Assembly (NCBI GenBank): GCA_025094145.1
Contig: JALLLS010000085.1
Location: forward strand, 81,455 to 145,454
DNA from: Spinellus fusiger
Lineage: Eukaryota > Mucoromycota > Mucoromycetes > Mucorales > Phycomycetaceae
DNA: 64,000 bases
Direction of reading: 5' to 3'
In this document: piece by piece, positions 43,521-55,369 of the stretch
Layout of the letters: each line of letters starts with the position of its first letter
Position numbering within the stretch: position 1 is the first letter of the stretch
Translations under genes and position numbers: made by a program
The notes under the pieces: model-generated
Told to the model about the DNA's origin: nothing
Seen by the model: only the letters and a program-made list of their open reading frames with translations
The model's database searches: none

Positions 43521-43826
43521 TAGATAGCTGTAAAGACAACTATTTATTTATTATTGTCCAGTCTTTCTACTCTAATGGTTAGAATCAACAAATATTATTA
43601 TCAGTTCTATATAGATAAATAATATAAATAGTCTTTGAATAACTTTCGGTCTATGCCTATTTATAATACCAGCAATAATACATATCCTTAGCCTTTCCAA
43701 TACTACTAGCTCACTTCAAGCATCTCACCTAAAGAGTGTATTTCTAATTTACAAACTCAGAAGTGCCTTTCTTTTGTCATTCCCTTATTTTTCTTCTGAC
43801 CAAATTATTGTTCAACTCATGAAAAC

Positions 43827-46800
43827 ATGGAATCTAAACAAAGCTCAACTCATCGAATCCTTCAGCAGACAACAAAAGGACAAAAATCCCCAGAACCTGA
43901 CCTTCGCCGAAGAAAATCAGATTCTAACATAAATGCCCCAACCAATTCACGCTCTGACGCTCAGAACACTGCTCAAATGCGTGGTCGTCGTCGACAATCA
44001 CAAATTGTCAGCACCATGCCAAACCATCAGGACTTTCCGATAAAGTCTATTTCAGCTCTTATTGCACAGCGACATCAATATCGACAGCCAAAACGCACAG
44101 ATTCACCACTTGCCCTTTCGCCGCCATCACTGCCACCGCCACCACCTTCACTATCACCACCACCCTCACAGACACAGGGAGATACGTTTTATCAAACACT
44201 AGAAATACGATTACACCATTCTGTGGGTAGTATGAGTATCAGTCCAACATGCAGAGATGTCGTTTTAGCAGGGCAAGTCTATGATCCAACGGACATTTCT
44301 CTTATTGTCTTTATAACTTTAGGCGACAGGGATTAGTGATTATTGACTTGGAAGATCCATGGCTACCACCCCGTATTCTTCCTCATATGTCTAAATGGGA
44401 AGTAGCTGATGTTCAGTGGAGTCCTTATGTATCACGGGAATCATGGGTGGCATCTACAGTAAATAAACAAACACAACTGTATAAAGGTTCAAAACTCACA
44501 GGGTGTGCACTTTTTGACCTTTCTTTTCATAGTCCAACCAAAAGCTGATTGTATGGAACTTGAATCATTCTGGCTCACAAGCCATTGAACATGTTCTTAA
44601 TGCTCATTCTAGGGCCATTTCTGATATTAATTGGTCACCTCATCACCCAGACATTTTAGCTACATGTTCAGTAGATACTTATGTGCATTTATGGGATCTT
44701 CGGTGTAGTGGCCAAGGATCCGAAAGCCAAGATGATAGATCTGTGCGCCCAGCTCATTCTTTTACCCCATGGAATGGTGCGTTATTCGTTGTACTCTACA
44801 GTTAGATTTTCTTTGTTACTTTAGCCACCATGGCCTTCAACCAAGACAGATACTTGCAAATCTACAGAATTAATTCAGCAAAATGATGATAACATTCTGT
44901 CTTCTCATTCTTCTCATTTATATTTATATAGCGGCAACAACTCAAGTCAAGTTTAACAGAAAGAGTGAATATCTTTTGGCTTCAGCACACGACAAAGATG
45001 TTAAGATTTGGGATATTAGAGTAAGACTCAGTATCTATTGTATGCATTGATTTTTTATTTAAAGAAAGGTGCCGTGCCTGTGACGAGTATTACAGCTCAC
45101 TCCAAAAAGATCTATGGCATTGATTGGAGTCGGCAGAATGATCATGACATTGTTACCTGCAGTCTTGATAAGTTAGTAAAGGTTAGATCTCAGAATAATC
45201 TCTGCCCATCCATCAGACACTGCCTATTAACAACATACCACTCTCTTAGTTCTGGAATATCCACACACCCGAGAAAGAAGAAGAAATTATTGCTACCAAT
45301 ACACCTGTATGGAGAGCCAGAAATACACCCTTTGGTAATGGTGTTTTGATGATGCCCCAGAGAACAGATTCCAAACTGTTCCTATACAACAGAGCAAGTC
45401 CCGAAACACCTGTTCATGCATTTGAAGGTCATGTTGATACGGTGAAAGAGTTCGTTTGGCGCTGGAAAGGGGGTGGTGAAGCAGATGGTGGTAAGTAAAC
45501 AAAGACAGACTTATTTACTTACTCTGTGCCTTTAGATGAGCGTGAATTCCAACTTGTTACTTGGTCAAAAGATCAAAATCTACGTCTTTGGCCAGTATCT
45601 AAAGATATCCTAAAGGTAACAACAGCTAAAAGGCTTTCTATTCATTGTATTCCTATGCATGAATAGTCTGTTAGCCATCACCCTGGAGCCGATAAAACCT
45701 CCTACTTTGGTCCAGTAAACTCACTTGGACCCAACGAGACGTATCACTCGCACTCATTCCAGCAGATACCTACCGAGTACCAAGGGGAACAGGGTGACCA
45801 AGGCCATAAAGCTATGCCTTCTTCTGTTGGACCCCTTCGTCTGACACCCAATAGCCATACTACCACGACAATCACACCTTCTAGACTAGCATCCACCAAT
45901 ACCAATACTATTGGTGTGTCCAGTGGCTATGATACTCTTTCCAATGCTTATCGTGAGCAAAAATACACCATCAACCCTCTATTGTGGATGCAAAATGTCA
46001 AGACAGTGGGTCCTACAAATGAACTCAAGAAAGACACAGCCCTAGAGAATACATTCCAAACTGTAGCAGAAGAAATGTCGATTGTACTGAATAAATATAC
46101 AAGTGCAGGTGTCAAGACTGAAAAGGTGAATGCAGCATCACGCACATGTACTATTTCACTGCATGGACCATGGTCAGACACCGGCAACACCTTTTTACGG
46201 ATTACCATACGATTCCCCTCTCAATACCCAGACAACACCTCTCCAGAATTCGATATTCAAAAGAACAGCATGATGTCTATTTATTACCGTGCACATATGG
46301 CCCAGGATCTAAACTCACTTGCCTCCAACTATACATCTCAAAAACGCTGGTGTCTTGAGCCATGCATTCGATACTTGCTGGGCAAAACATCTCAAGAAGA
46401 GAACGAGTTCAACCTGAATACACCTGAAACAACAGCAGGCATGCCAGGCCTCAGTCATCATGGATCCATGGCTTCTTTGAATGGGAGTCCCGGGCAATCT
46501 GGATTTGTTCCTAGCTGGAATGGGCCTACTTCTGTAGACAATGGGGATTCTGATGATGAGATTTTCACAGGTCCCTCTTTTATGGGTGGTTTAGTGGGGT
46601 ATGGAGGCGGAAAAAGAGTGAGCCTTCAGAGTGAGAAGTTGGTGGATATGTCCTCAAAGCAAAGTGCCGATGAAACTGTTCCTTTCCCTCGACTTTGTGG
46701 TGGTGTGTTTTCTGGGAGTGGTAAGTAGCATTAACATCATTAACATCATCATCATTATCAACAGCAACACCAACAGCAACACCAACACCAACAGCAACAG

Positions 46801-48999
46801 CAACAGCAACAAAAGACTTGTTTTTATATATTCATCTATAGGTCAACTTGTCTGCTTCTTTTCTACACTGAGAGTGCGTGACTCTAAACTATCAGCCCAG
46901 GCAAAGACAGCAGAACAAAAGAATACAAGGGCCAAGACATCAAATGAAGAATACTTTGAAAACACCTATGGTGACTTTTATAAGCATCCAAGGACCTATG
47001 AACAGTTTGAAGAATACAAAGAAATTGCTGCCATGTCCAGGCAAGGTAGAAATGCAACTGTTCTAGTAGGAGGATCTCGAGGGGCCTTTGGGGAATATGC
47101 CTATGATGAAGATCTGGATGATATGGACGATGGCCTTACTTCCATGGCTTCTCTTTACTTTAAACCTGATGTAGGTCTCTTTAACGTTTATCTGTATTTA
47201 TATAAAGCATTAATGTCTTGTAGAGCTTTGCCCTTGGACACTCTGTCAATAATAGAGAGTCTTTGCTCTACCGTAGTGCTAAGCCTGATCGAATCACCTA
47301 CAATGTAGTGATTGCTGACTTTGCTGATATTATGCCCTACAGTCCATGGCTTGCTAAAGAATACATGTGAGTTTCTTCTATGTATTCATTGTTATTGATT
47401 CTATATTTAGTATGTCTCCTACAGATTCATCAACTACATGTCGACACAATGCACAAGTGAGTAAAGCCTACGACCGACATGATCTGTTCAAAGTGTGGTC
47501 ACTTGTGCTTGAAATGCTTAGGGAGTGTGTGCCTATGCCGATGGTTGGAGAAGAAGATTTCGCTATGCTGAATAAGCCAAACACTCAGTTGGGCCCTATG
47601 GAGAAAACACTTCAAAGAGATGCAAAACTGGCAGAGTTACGTTCTGTGCTGTATGCCCACCGACAAGTACAGGCTTCTACAGTTGGATCAAATGAACTCT
47701 CTCGCAACCCAAGAGTCATGGAAAGACCCAAACAGCGTGTTAAGTGGGGTCAACATCCTTTTGGCCAAAGACTAGCTGATCACTTGTAAGTCTGTTGATG
47801 ACTGCTGTTTGATCATGATAGCTGAAACTCTGTGCTGTGTGCTTTGATAGACTACAGCATTTCATTCGTGTTGGGGATGTCCAGACAGCAGCTATACTTT
47901 CCTGTGTCCTGAGAGACACCAACAAACCCTTTCAAAATAAACCACCACTTTCAAAGCACAAGGTACAAGGTGTTTATAGACGCTAACCATTGATTGTATA
48001 TGTGCTCAGGAGATACTTGAGGATGATATTATTGATTACTTTTCTGTCAAATCTCACCAATTATCAACTACTGCCTTGCAACAAGCCATCCCTCGACCTC
48101 ACTCAGGACCCCACACACTGGCCAACTCACCCAGCCGTGCTTCTGTCTCTCAGTTGAGTGCATCCTATGGCACACGCGGAGTGAATCTATTGACCTACTT
48201 CTGGCTCAGTGATCGCAACACTCCTCCTCCTCAAGAAAAGGCAGCCGAGCTCTCCCACCCTCGTCCGGACACTGCCCCATCTTCACCAAGACGCCTCCAG
48301 CACATTTCCCAACCATGGAATCTCAACCCTAAACTTCCCAGCAACACAGCACCCGGCATCCGTCGCTCACCCCATGTCAGTGCCACTGCCTCCACGCCCT
48401 ACCCAACCTCCCTTTTACGAATACCCTCTATAGACATTACTCCACTGGCGCCTTACATGCCAGTGGTTGTATCCAACAAGGAAGGGAAGTCCTTACCGAG
48501 CAGCATGTCTATCGAGTTCACCAACACCGAGTACTTTGATGATGAAAGACTCTTTTCCATGAACTTGGTGCCACTTCTTAAGCCCAAGGATGTGGCTCAA
48601 CGGGATATACTAAAGTTTGCTTATGCAGACATGCTCCACCGATGGAGTTTATTGGATCAACGTGCCGAACTGCTAAAGTATGTCTCTCAGCCCGTGTTTC
48701 CTTCTACACAAGACACACTACAGCTACAGATCCGATGTTCCTTTTGCTATTCAGAAATGACAGGTCGGGACTCTGTCTGTCTGACATGTCGCAAGATCCG
48801 CCATCAGATCCGATGCAGTATTTGCCATGTCTTTGTACGTGGATCCATCAATTTCTGCATCAAATGTGGCCACGGAGGACATAGCCACCATATCAAAGAG
48901 TGGTTTACAAAGATGAACCAAACAGTGTGTTCAACAGGGTGTGGGTGTCATTGCTTAGTAGAGACCATGGAGTTTGGCACGGCAACGACAGATATGTAA
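43827..48999 (+). CDS. WDR59: WDR59/Mtc5 (Sea3) orthologue, GATOR2/SEACAT subunit, 13 exons
   Basis: Exons: 43827-44272, 44323-44458, 44533-44776, 44932-45020, 45065-45181, 45250-45490, 45536-45615, 45667-46720, 46842-47170, 47224-47366, 47411-47785, 47851-47962 and 48010-48999. All joins keep frame; 1451 aa. After a Pro-rich disordered N-terminus comes a WD40 propeller: VVLAGRQGLVIIDLEDPW, STSNQKLIVWNLNHSGS, HLWDLR, ASAHDKDVKIWDIR, AHSKKIYGIDWS and FEGHVDTVKEFVW. Then an RWD domain (about residues 505-610) and a C-terminal zinc ribbon/RING-like module (CSFCYSEM, CLTCRK, CSICHVFVRGS, CIKCGHGGHSHHIKEWF, CGCHC). It acts at the vacuole in amino-acid control of TORC1. Intron 1 is GC-AG (donor GG|GCAAGT). 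Confidence 0.95.
46735..46812. repeat. CATCAT/CAACAG trinucleotide microsatellite in WDR59 intron 8
   Basis: Runs of ATCATT, then CAACAC and CAACAG units. Placed inside the intron 46721-46841, so it does not affect the protein if splicing is as proposed. Confidence 0.85.
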
Positions 49000-49056
49000 A
49001 TAATAAATGGTCTTTTTTTTTTAGTTTTAGTTTTTTAGTTTCATTTTATATCAACC

Positions 49057-50979
49057 TTATGCTTTGAGGTCAAGTGAGTCAAGGGCATCTATTCTAGTGT
49101 GCATTCTAGTCGCATAGTCTATTATCTCCTGCACTAAAGCAGGTGGGTTGTGTTGGAAGAGGGTGTTTGCAACAGGGATCCATTGTAGGCAAACCACATC
49201 AATGATCTGGCGAATAGGTTCCTCCCACTCCTTTGGCATAGGTATCAGAAAAGGTGCCTGTGCCTGTACCTGTGCTGATGGATCCAAGTCAAGAGAAACA
49301 GTCTTTGGATCTGTCTTTTCCACAGACAAAGAGATATTATCACTGTCACTGTCACTGTCACTATCACTGTCACTGCTGCTCTCTTCTTTAGTAAAAGCAT
49401 ACTGCTTCTCTTCTGTACTGTCCATAACAACATCCACCAATGGCTCTATTATCCGCCATCCAGCAACAAGTGCTGCCATTCTGCTTCCGTAGTACTCAGT
49501 GGCTTCTATGGGATAATTCCAAACATTGTCGTTCAAGAATCCAATGTAAACACTTGCTTCTCTCAATCCCTTATCAAACATCCCCAGCCGACTCGCAAGT
49601 CCCTTTCCAAAGGCACCAGGAAACAGCTTGAGATGATAGATGGCCAGTAAAGCATGGGCAGTGCTATAAGTCCAATGGTACTTGGGCAACACCACGCCGT
49701 CCTTTTCTAACAAATCCATCAAATAAGGCTCAAGAACTCGCATCACAGACTCTCCCATGGGTTTAACACCATACGCACGATGCGCCAAGGACATGATCAT
49801 CTTTTCCACATAGGCCTCTCTCTCCACTAAGAAACGACTCTGATCTTTGACTATAGTGGAGTGACATGCCTGACACTCCCATACACCTGTGGGCAATTGA
49901 CACACTGGCCCAGCACTGCAGGCTGTACAGTCCACACCACATATCCAATCAGGGTAAATGCACCGAACACAATGACACGAGAAGAACTTGAAGATACTGA
50001 GCTTAGCCTGTCGCTGCAGAGTGGATCCACACAGTAATCCACCCAGGGACAGATCATCCTCGGGCAAATAAGAAAACGTCAACAACTGGCCTGCTTTTAC
50101 AGGACGCATCATGGTAAATACCATGGCCTGTTGAGCAAGGTCAAAGCGCAGGAACATGGAGGGGGCACACGAGTGAGCGTACTTTGAACCCCACCGCAGC
50201 AGACAGATGTAGCTTTGGGGTCCAGGGAGTTCTTGGGTCCATGCATAGTCAGTGACAGACCATTTATGGCTGTAGTTGGCTCTGCGTTCCTTTTTGTGGC
50301 TGTGTGTGGGGGCTGTGCGGAACCGAGGATGAGCCACCGTATGGGCATTGCAGTATATCTTAAGAATGAATGATATCAGAGCCTTTGCTTCAATATGCTG
50401 GAAGAGTGTGTGGGTGGCCTGTACTCTTTCTACAATGCGTGTGACAAGCTGTAGGGTTGTGTGGTCTGCCCACTCATCTTGTTGACTGTCGGGATAATAA
50501 AAAAAGTCCAAGTTAATATCAGTGTGTGGGCGGTAACTCTTAGGTGGCAGTTCAATGGAGAGGTAGGCCAATAAGGCTGCAGGAATACCGGGACTAAAGG
50601 CTGTTGGTGTTTGTTTTGAAGAGTCACTGTCACTAGAGTCACTAGAGTCGCTGTCACTGTCACTGTCACTAGAGTCGTTGTTACTGGAGTCACTGTCGCC
50701 GGTGCCATTGTTACTAGCCTTAAAGTTACAGCCTTCTTCTTCATTTACAATATCAACAAGAGACTTCCACAGTGCTTTTGTATAAAACGGAGACGCATGA
50801 GAACGACACTGTGGCTCTAATGGGTACTTGATCAAGGGTTTCTCGACCATAATCACTTGTCCTGGCACAAGATCACGCTTGGCTAAAAGAGACCTTCCTA
50901 CGTAGGGACATTCAAACAGTTCCACATTCTCAACAAACTCCTTTTTGTTAATAATAGTATCTAAAAGAGAGGGGTCCAT
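49057..50979 (-). CDS. SMYD-like SET-domain protein, single exon
   Basis: Start chosen at 50979 (MDPSLLDTIINKKEFVENVE); upstream in-frame codons run through a homopolymer (FFFFF) and are unlikely to be translated. 640 aa. The split SET domain begins with VGRSLLAKRDLVPGQVIMVE at about residue 27. A Ser/Asp-rich insert (about 100-130) follows, then the core KYAHSCAPSMFLRFDLAQQA and VKAGQLLTFSYLPEDDLSLG, and post-SET FFSCHCVRC. No MYND finger. The usual NHSC-x-PN is AHSCAPS here, so two conserved Asn are missing and methyltransferase activity is doubtful. A Cys pattern CGVDCTAC...CQAC may form a zinc ribbon. A second Ser/Asp run lies near residue 560. Its end is 57 bp from WDR59 (convergent); its start is 185 bp from eL37 (divergent). 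Confidence 0.85.
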   Translation of the reverse strand: MDPSLLDTIINKKEFVENVELFECPYVGRSLLAKRDLVPGQVIMVEKPLIKYPLEPQCRSHASPFYTKALWKSLVDIVNEEEGCNFKASNNGTGDSDSSNNDSSDSDSDSDSSDSSDSDSSKQTPTAFSPGIPAALLAYLSIELPPKSYRPHTDINLDFFYYPDSQQDEWADHTTLQLVTRIVERVQATHTLFQHIEAKALISFILKIYCNAHTVAHPRFRTAPTHSHKKERRANYSHKWSVTDYAWTQELPGPQSYICLLRWGSKYAHSCAPSMFLRFDLAQQAMVFTMMRPVKAGQLLTFSYLPEDDLSLGGLLCGSTLQRQAKLSIFKFFSCHCVRCIYPDWICGVDCTACSAGPVCQLPTGVWECQACHSTIVKDQSRFLVEREAYVEKMIMSLAHRAYGVKPMGESVMRVLEPYLMDLLEKDGVVLPKYHWTYSTAHALLAIYHLKLFPGAFGKGLASRLGMFDKGLREASVYIGFLNDNVWNYPIEATEYYGSRMAALVAGWRIIEPLVDVVMDSTEEKQYAFTKEESSSDSDSDSDSDSDNISLSVEKTDPKTVSLDLDPSAQVQAQAPFLIPMPKEWEEPIRQIIDVVCLQWIPVANTLFQHNPPALVQEIIDYATRMHTRIDALDSLDLKA

Positions 50980-51163
50980 AGAACTGTAGTAGCTTAAAAA
51001 AAAAAAAAAAAAAACAGGCACACTGAAAACGATCCGTCTCTCTGAGATTGATTCTCCGAACACTCGGGTGAGAGAAGGAATAGGACAAGTCCGTCGGACT
51101 CTCACTTATGGAAGACTGTACAGCATAACCTATTAGACTTCCTTTCTCTTACGGTCTTCAATC
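50980..51163. promoter_or_regulatory. Divergent promoter between the SET gene and eL37
   Basis: Only 184 bp separate the two start codons. Contains an A run of about 17 (50997-51015) and a CT-rich leader (CTTCCTTTCTCTTACGG) just before the eL37 start, as is common at ribosomal-protein genes. Confidence 0.6.
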
Positions 51164-51699
51164 ATGGTACGTCGAGGCATCCAAGCTAAAGGCCAGCCAA
51201 TGAAGATGCATTTATAAATGGATGAATGGATGAATGGATGAATGTATGGATATTAATGGATGCATCCATGCATGGATGGATGGATTGTGTAGAGTAAGGG
51301 TACTTCCTCGTTCGGTAAGCGCCACACCAAGTCCCACACTCTCTGCCGTCGTTGCGGTAGACGTTCTTTCCACAACCAAAAGAAGACCTGTGCTCAGTGT
51401 GGCTACCCTGCTGCCAAGACCAGATCTTGTAAGTGAATGCTGTTGTTTGCCGACAGGACACTGTTTCTTATCCTGTGTTTGATAGTCCAATGGTCTGAGA
51501 AGGGTAAGCGCAGAAAGACCACCGGTACTGGTCGCATGCGTCACTTGAAGGAAGTGCACCGTCGCTTCAAGAACGGTTTCCGTGAAGGTAAGAAATAGCC
51601 GTTCTACTGAGTGCAAGAGAAAAAAAAAGGCATGAGAGCTTACTCTTCTGTTTAGGTACTCAAGCCCCCAAGCAAGTTAAGCCTGCTGCCACTGCTTAA
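51164..51699 (+). CDS. RPL37: Ribosomal protein eL37, four exons
   Basis: Exons 51164-51166 (the ATG alone), 51293-51428, 51486-51587 and 51656-51699; 94 aa, the usual length. The protein reads M then [40 protein letters not shown], ending [13 protein letters not shown]. The CX2C...CX2C zinc finger (CRRC, CAQC) is complete. It binds 25S rRNA in the large subunit. Intron 1 begins right after the start codon and carries ATGGATGA tandem repeats. An intact housekeeping gene between two transposon-rich zones. Confidence 0.96.
51210..51285. repeat. GGAT/ATGAATGG tandem repeat in eL37 intron 1
   Basis: Units of ATGGATGA and ATGGATGG, partly palindromic at GATGCATCCATGCATGG. Inside the intron. Confidence 0.85.
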
Positions 51700-51917
51700 A
51701 ATAAAATAAAAACATATGTTTGTATAAGCACTGAGTCATGTGTGTATTTGTAGAAGCAAATCTATAAGTGTTTATTTGCATTTCCATCTTGATTCTATTA
51801 GCATAGATTGGCTACTTTTCTCTGTCTGTCTGTCTACATTTGCTGTGATTATGCTGATGGACTGGCCGTGGGGTAATCGCTTCATGAACAAGTCCAGAGA
51901 GCCACATCACTTGTACA

Positions 51918-52950
51918 AAGTGACCGTCTTTTCATGTTCTTGACTGTTTTTATACCAAAAATAATAGACACTATCTTTCTTTCATAGCACCTCTTTTCTT
52001 ATAATGTCTCATTTATGCAACACCATGAACATCTTCACCAAGACCTCTTAGATGTATGGGAAATAGACCAGCCTTGAGACTCGTACAGCTATCCTGCATG
52101 ATGTACTGAACCTAAGATCTACTCAGGTCGAGGCATCTATCATGTTCAACGTGCCTACTACCACTGTATAGAATATCCTGAAGCACTTTAACAAGACAGG
52201 CTTGGTGGTGTCTTCTCCCAAGAGTGGCCTTAAGAGAAAGTTGGACGACAGGGCCCTCCAGTGGTTAAGTAGAACAATAGTTAGTGACTCTTATCGGACC
52301 AAGAAAGCCATTAGAGCAAGCATGGTCATTTAGGTATCAGACAAGACTCTGAGGAGGTACCTTGATGACATGGGCTTCCACTCTTTGATTCCATTGGTGA
52401 AGCCTCTTCTCACCAAGAAAACATATAGAGGCAAGGCTCCAGTGGGCTCATAAGCATGTTGGTTGGACACTTGAGCAGTGACAAGCAATTGTCTGGTCTG
52501 ATGAGTCCAGAGTAGAGCTCATGAGCTATGACAGAAGAGTAAAAGTCATCAGGCAGCCTGGTACGGCCTTTAAGCCCAAAAATGTCCAGGAAACAAAGAA
52601 GTTTGGAAGTGTTGATGGTATGGGGCTGTTTCAGTGGGGAGGCGGCTCTGATGCTGGAATGAGGTAAAATATCAAAGGCAATAGACACCCTCAGTGCCAG
52701 CATAGGACAGAGATGCCAGGCTGTGATAGATGCCAAAGAATAATGGTGGTTACTAAACAACCTACAAATAAAACCATTATTGTGTATTATAATCACTATT
52801 CTATGCATCTATTGAATTTTTCACGTTTCTATCTAATGAATTCATGAAGTTATAACACTGTTAAGAATAGTATGAATCTATCTATATATATATATAGATA
52901 AAGGGGAGATTTGTATCTAAAAAAAGGCGGTTACTTATTGAGGGTCACTT
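51918..52950 (+). mobile_element. Tc1-like element, decayed transposase on plus strand
   Basis: The right end is GCGGTTACTTATTGAGGGTC then ACTT|TA (52927-52952), the inverse of the left end of the 6478 element. The left end, AAGTGACCG near 51918, is weaker. The plus frame from 52003 (MSHLCNTMNIFTKTS, stop) continues LNLRSTQVEASIMFNVPTTT, SPKSGLKRKLDDRALQWL, then RRYLDDMGFHSL. Five or more stops precede the catalytic region (WSDES-like at about 52497). Its right end abuts the gypsy relic. Confidence 0.8.
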
Positions 52951-52952
52951 TA

Positions 52953-55278
52953 CTTTAGGGCGACCAAAGAGAGACAATATGCTTCTTAGTGTGAGTGCTA
53001 CAGTGAGTGATGTTTTGTCAGGCATGGCCCTTAGTACGCAGGATCTTGTGAACACGTCAACTACAATAAGAATGTAATTATTTCTTTGTGTGGATAGAGT
53101 CTTAGGTCCAGCAGTGTCAATGCATATAGGGTCCCAGACATTGTCAGTGAGGTTACCTTTGAAGCGTTGAATGTCTTTTCCTGTTGTTGGCTTTGGCCAG
53201 GAGAGTGCATTTGAGACCTTGCGGGGGTCAAGACGTGAGCCTTTTGCATCCACACAGAATCCTAGTAGGTAAACTGTGGTCTGTGCAAAGTGACATTTAT
53301 CTGCGTTGAGGATAAGATTGGCTTCAGTCAACTTCTGTATTATATGTTGTACATGACTGATATATTCTTCATATGTCTTGGAAAAGATGATAATGTCATC
53401 TACAAAGGCAAGAGCGTATGGTATGCCTGCTAGGATCGAGTTGATAACTCTTTGGTAGCGTGAGGCAATATGTTTGAGTCCAAATGGACAGCCACGGAAC
53501 ATGTATTGTGTACCTTGGAAGGTAAAGGTTGTCTTCACACGATGAGGTTCATAGACTTGGAATCTGTGGAAAGCTTGTCGTAGATCCAGAGTAGAGAAGA
53601 TAATAGAACCTTGTAGTTGATCGAATATTTCGTCAATTTTTGGGATAGGCTGTTTGTCATTGGACTCCAAGATAGAGTTTAGTAGACGTGGATCTAAGCA
53701 CGGTCTATAGCCTGTTGGATTTCCTTGTAGGTCTTTCTTAGGTACAATAGTGAGTGGAGAGTTCCATTCAGAATTGTGAGGTGCACGTTGAATTACTTCG
53801 TCCATTAACCATGTATCGATGTGTTCTTGCATTACAGGTATTAACTTGAGAGGGATTCTGTACGGTGCCCTATAAGCTGTTTTGTTTGGCTTTGTCTCCA
53901 AGTGAATAATGGATTCAGGAAGAGTACAAAAGCTGTTTTTAGAGATTTGAGCATTCTGATCAAGATCGGGTTTGATAGAAGCTGCAAATCTAGCTTGTTC
54001 ATTTTGGTTACCATAAGGAGAGTTGTTTGGTTCCGGTGTATCATGGATAACATCCTTCACAATAGTTTTCTTGTTTGGATGTCTTACTGCTAAATTGGTT
54101 ATTTGAATATTCAATTTGGCCATCAAGTCCAATCCAATGACTACATTTGTATCAAAGGATAAAGGAAGAACTTCAAAGACATGGGATGTGTTGATGATTG
54201 AGTCATCATTATCGCCATAAGTAATGCTTAGAGCTTTTGAAGTTGTACCAATGCGTTTTGTTTTATCATTGCTAGTGGCTAGTATTATAGTTCCCGAGAC
54301 TTTTTTGTTTATGTTTTGTTTATGTTTATGTTTATGTGGTGTTTTTTTATAGCAAATGTAACATCAATTGCACTAAATGAAGTACCAGTGTCAATAAGAG
54401 CAAAGGTCTATACTTGCTCTATACTGATAGGTATAGATAAAGAATGGTTGGCTTGTGCTTCATTCTGTTTGCCAATATTGCTTTTGTATTTGTTTTTAAC
54501 AGGTGGACTGTTGTATTTAATTTCTGTCTCTCTGTAGCTACTCTCTTGGGGTTGATCCAAGGCGGAAGCAGAGGAGGGATTGGTTTTTGGTTTGTTTGTT
54601 TGTTTGTAGGGTTGTAGAATGAGTCAACAGCGTTACGCTACTTACAAATGATATTTTTGCGAGAGATCCAAGATGCAAGTCGGATGTGACTCTGGCTGCT
54701 TTGCCAGATAAGTCATTGGGACATATGTTTGAACAGAGCTGCTGTTCGTTCATCATCTTTCCATTGGGCAGTTTGACGGATGTTTTGGAACCAACAAGTG
54801 AAGGCTTCAATGGATTCATATGCCTGCATTTGAATGGACAGCAGCTGGTCAAATTTGCTTAGTTGTTGTGCTGTGTTATGAAAGTTGTTAGTAAATCTAA
54901 CACTATCTTTAACCTGACTCCAGGTAAGTTATCTGCCTTATGAGTTATTCCTTGTGGAAGGGATGTTGATCTCTATTTGAATGTGCAGTGATATCCATGT
55001 TTTTTGGATGTTTGGCAGGAACAGGGATCTTGAGGCTCCACCTGAGTAGAAAAGGCCGCATCCATGGGGAGCACAGAGGAGGCACCAGGTAGGATAGATA
55101 CAGTGGGACTGACAGGCATGTTAAGGATAAGAAGATAAGGTTTTTTTTTTTTAAAAAAAAAAAGAAGGTAGAAGAATTGGGTTGTAGAATTCGTTAAAAA
55201 TAAATGAGATTGTTCGGACAGGAAAATAACGAGACTGAACAAAGATGATACCGAGATTACTATGGTACTTTTGTGCAC
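52953..55278 (-). pseudogene. Ty3/gypsy retrotransposon relic: gag, protease, RT fused to integrase by deletion
   Basis: On the minus strand: a gag-like piece (FDQLLSIQMQAYESIEAFTC, then WFQNIRQTAQWKDDER, about 54860-54690). Protease with active site ALIDTGTSFSAI (about 54400) and VVIGLDLMAKLN. Then a 395-codon frame 54132-52945 with RT motifs YRPCLDPRLLN, FSTLDLRQAFHRFQV, FRGCPFGLKHIAS and FVDDIIIFS. After IQRFKG the frame passes directly to integrase core VWDPICIDTAGP and NYILIVVDVFTRSCVLRAMP. RNase H and the integrase N-terminus are deleted in frame. The integrase is cut at FGRPK, next to the Tc1 end at 52950. No LTRs found. Inactive. Confidence 0.85.
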
Positions 55279-55369
55279 TCAAGCTTTCATAGAGGATTCT
55301 GATATGTCACAGCATACTACTCATGTTGACCAATTCATGAAGAATCTTTGGATTGAAGTTGGAACACAA

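Noticed and set aside
46878..47066. Alternative plus frame inside WDR59 exon 9
   Set aside because: Out of frame with the continuous WDR59 reading and without motifs.
50980..51105. N-terminal extension of the SET protein to 51105
   Set aside because: It runs through a long A/T homopolymer and contains no conserved residues; MDPSLLD at 50979 is a better start.
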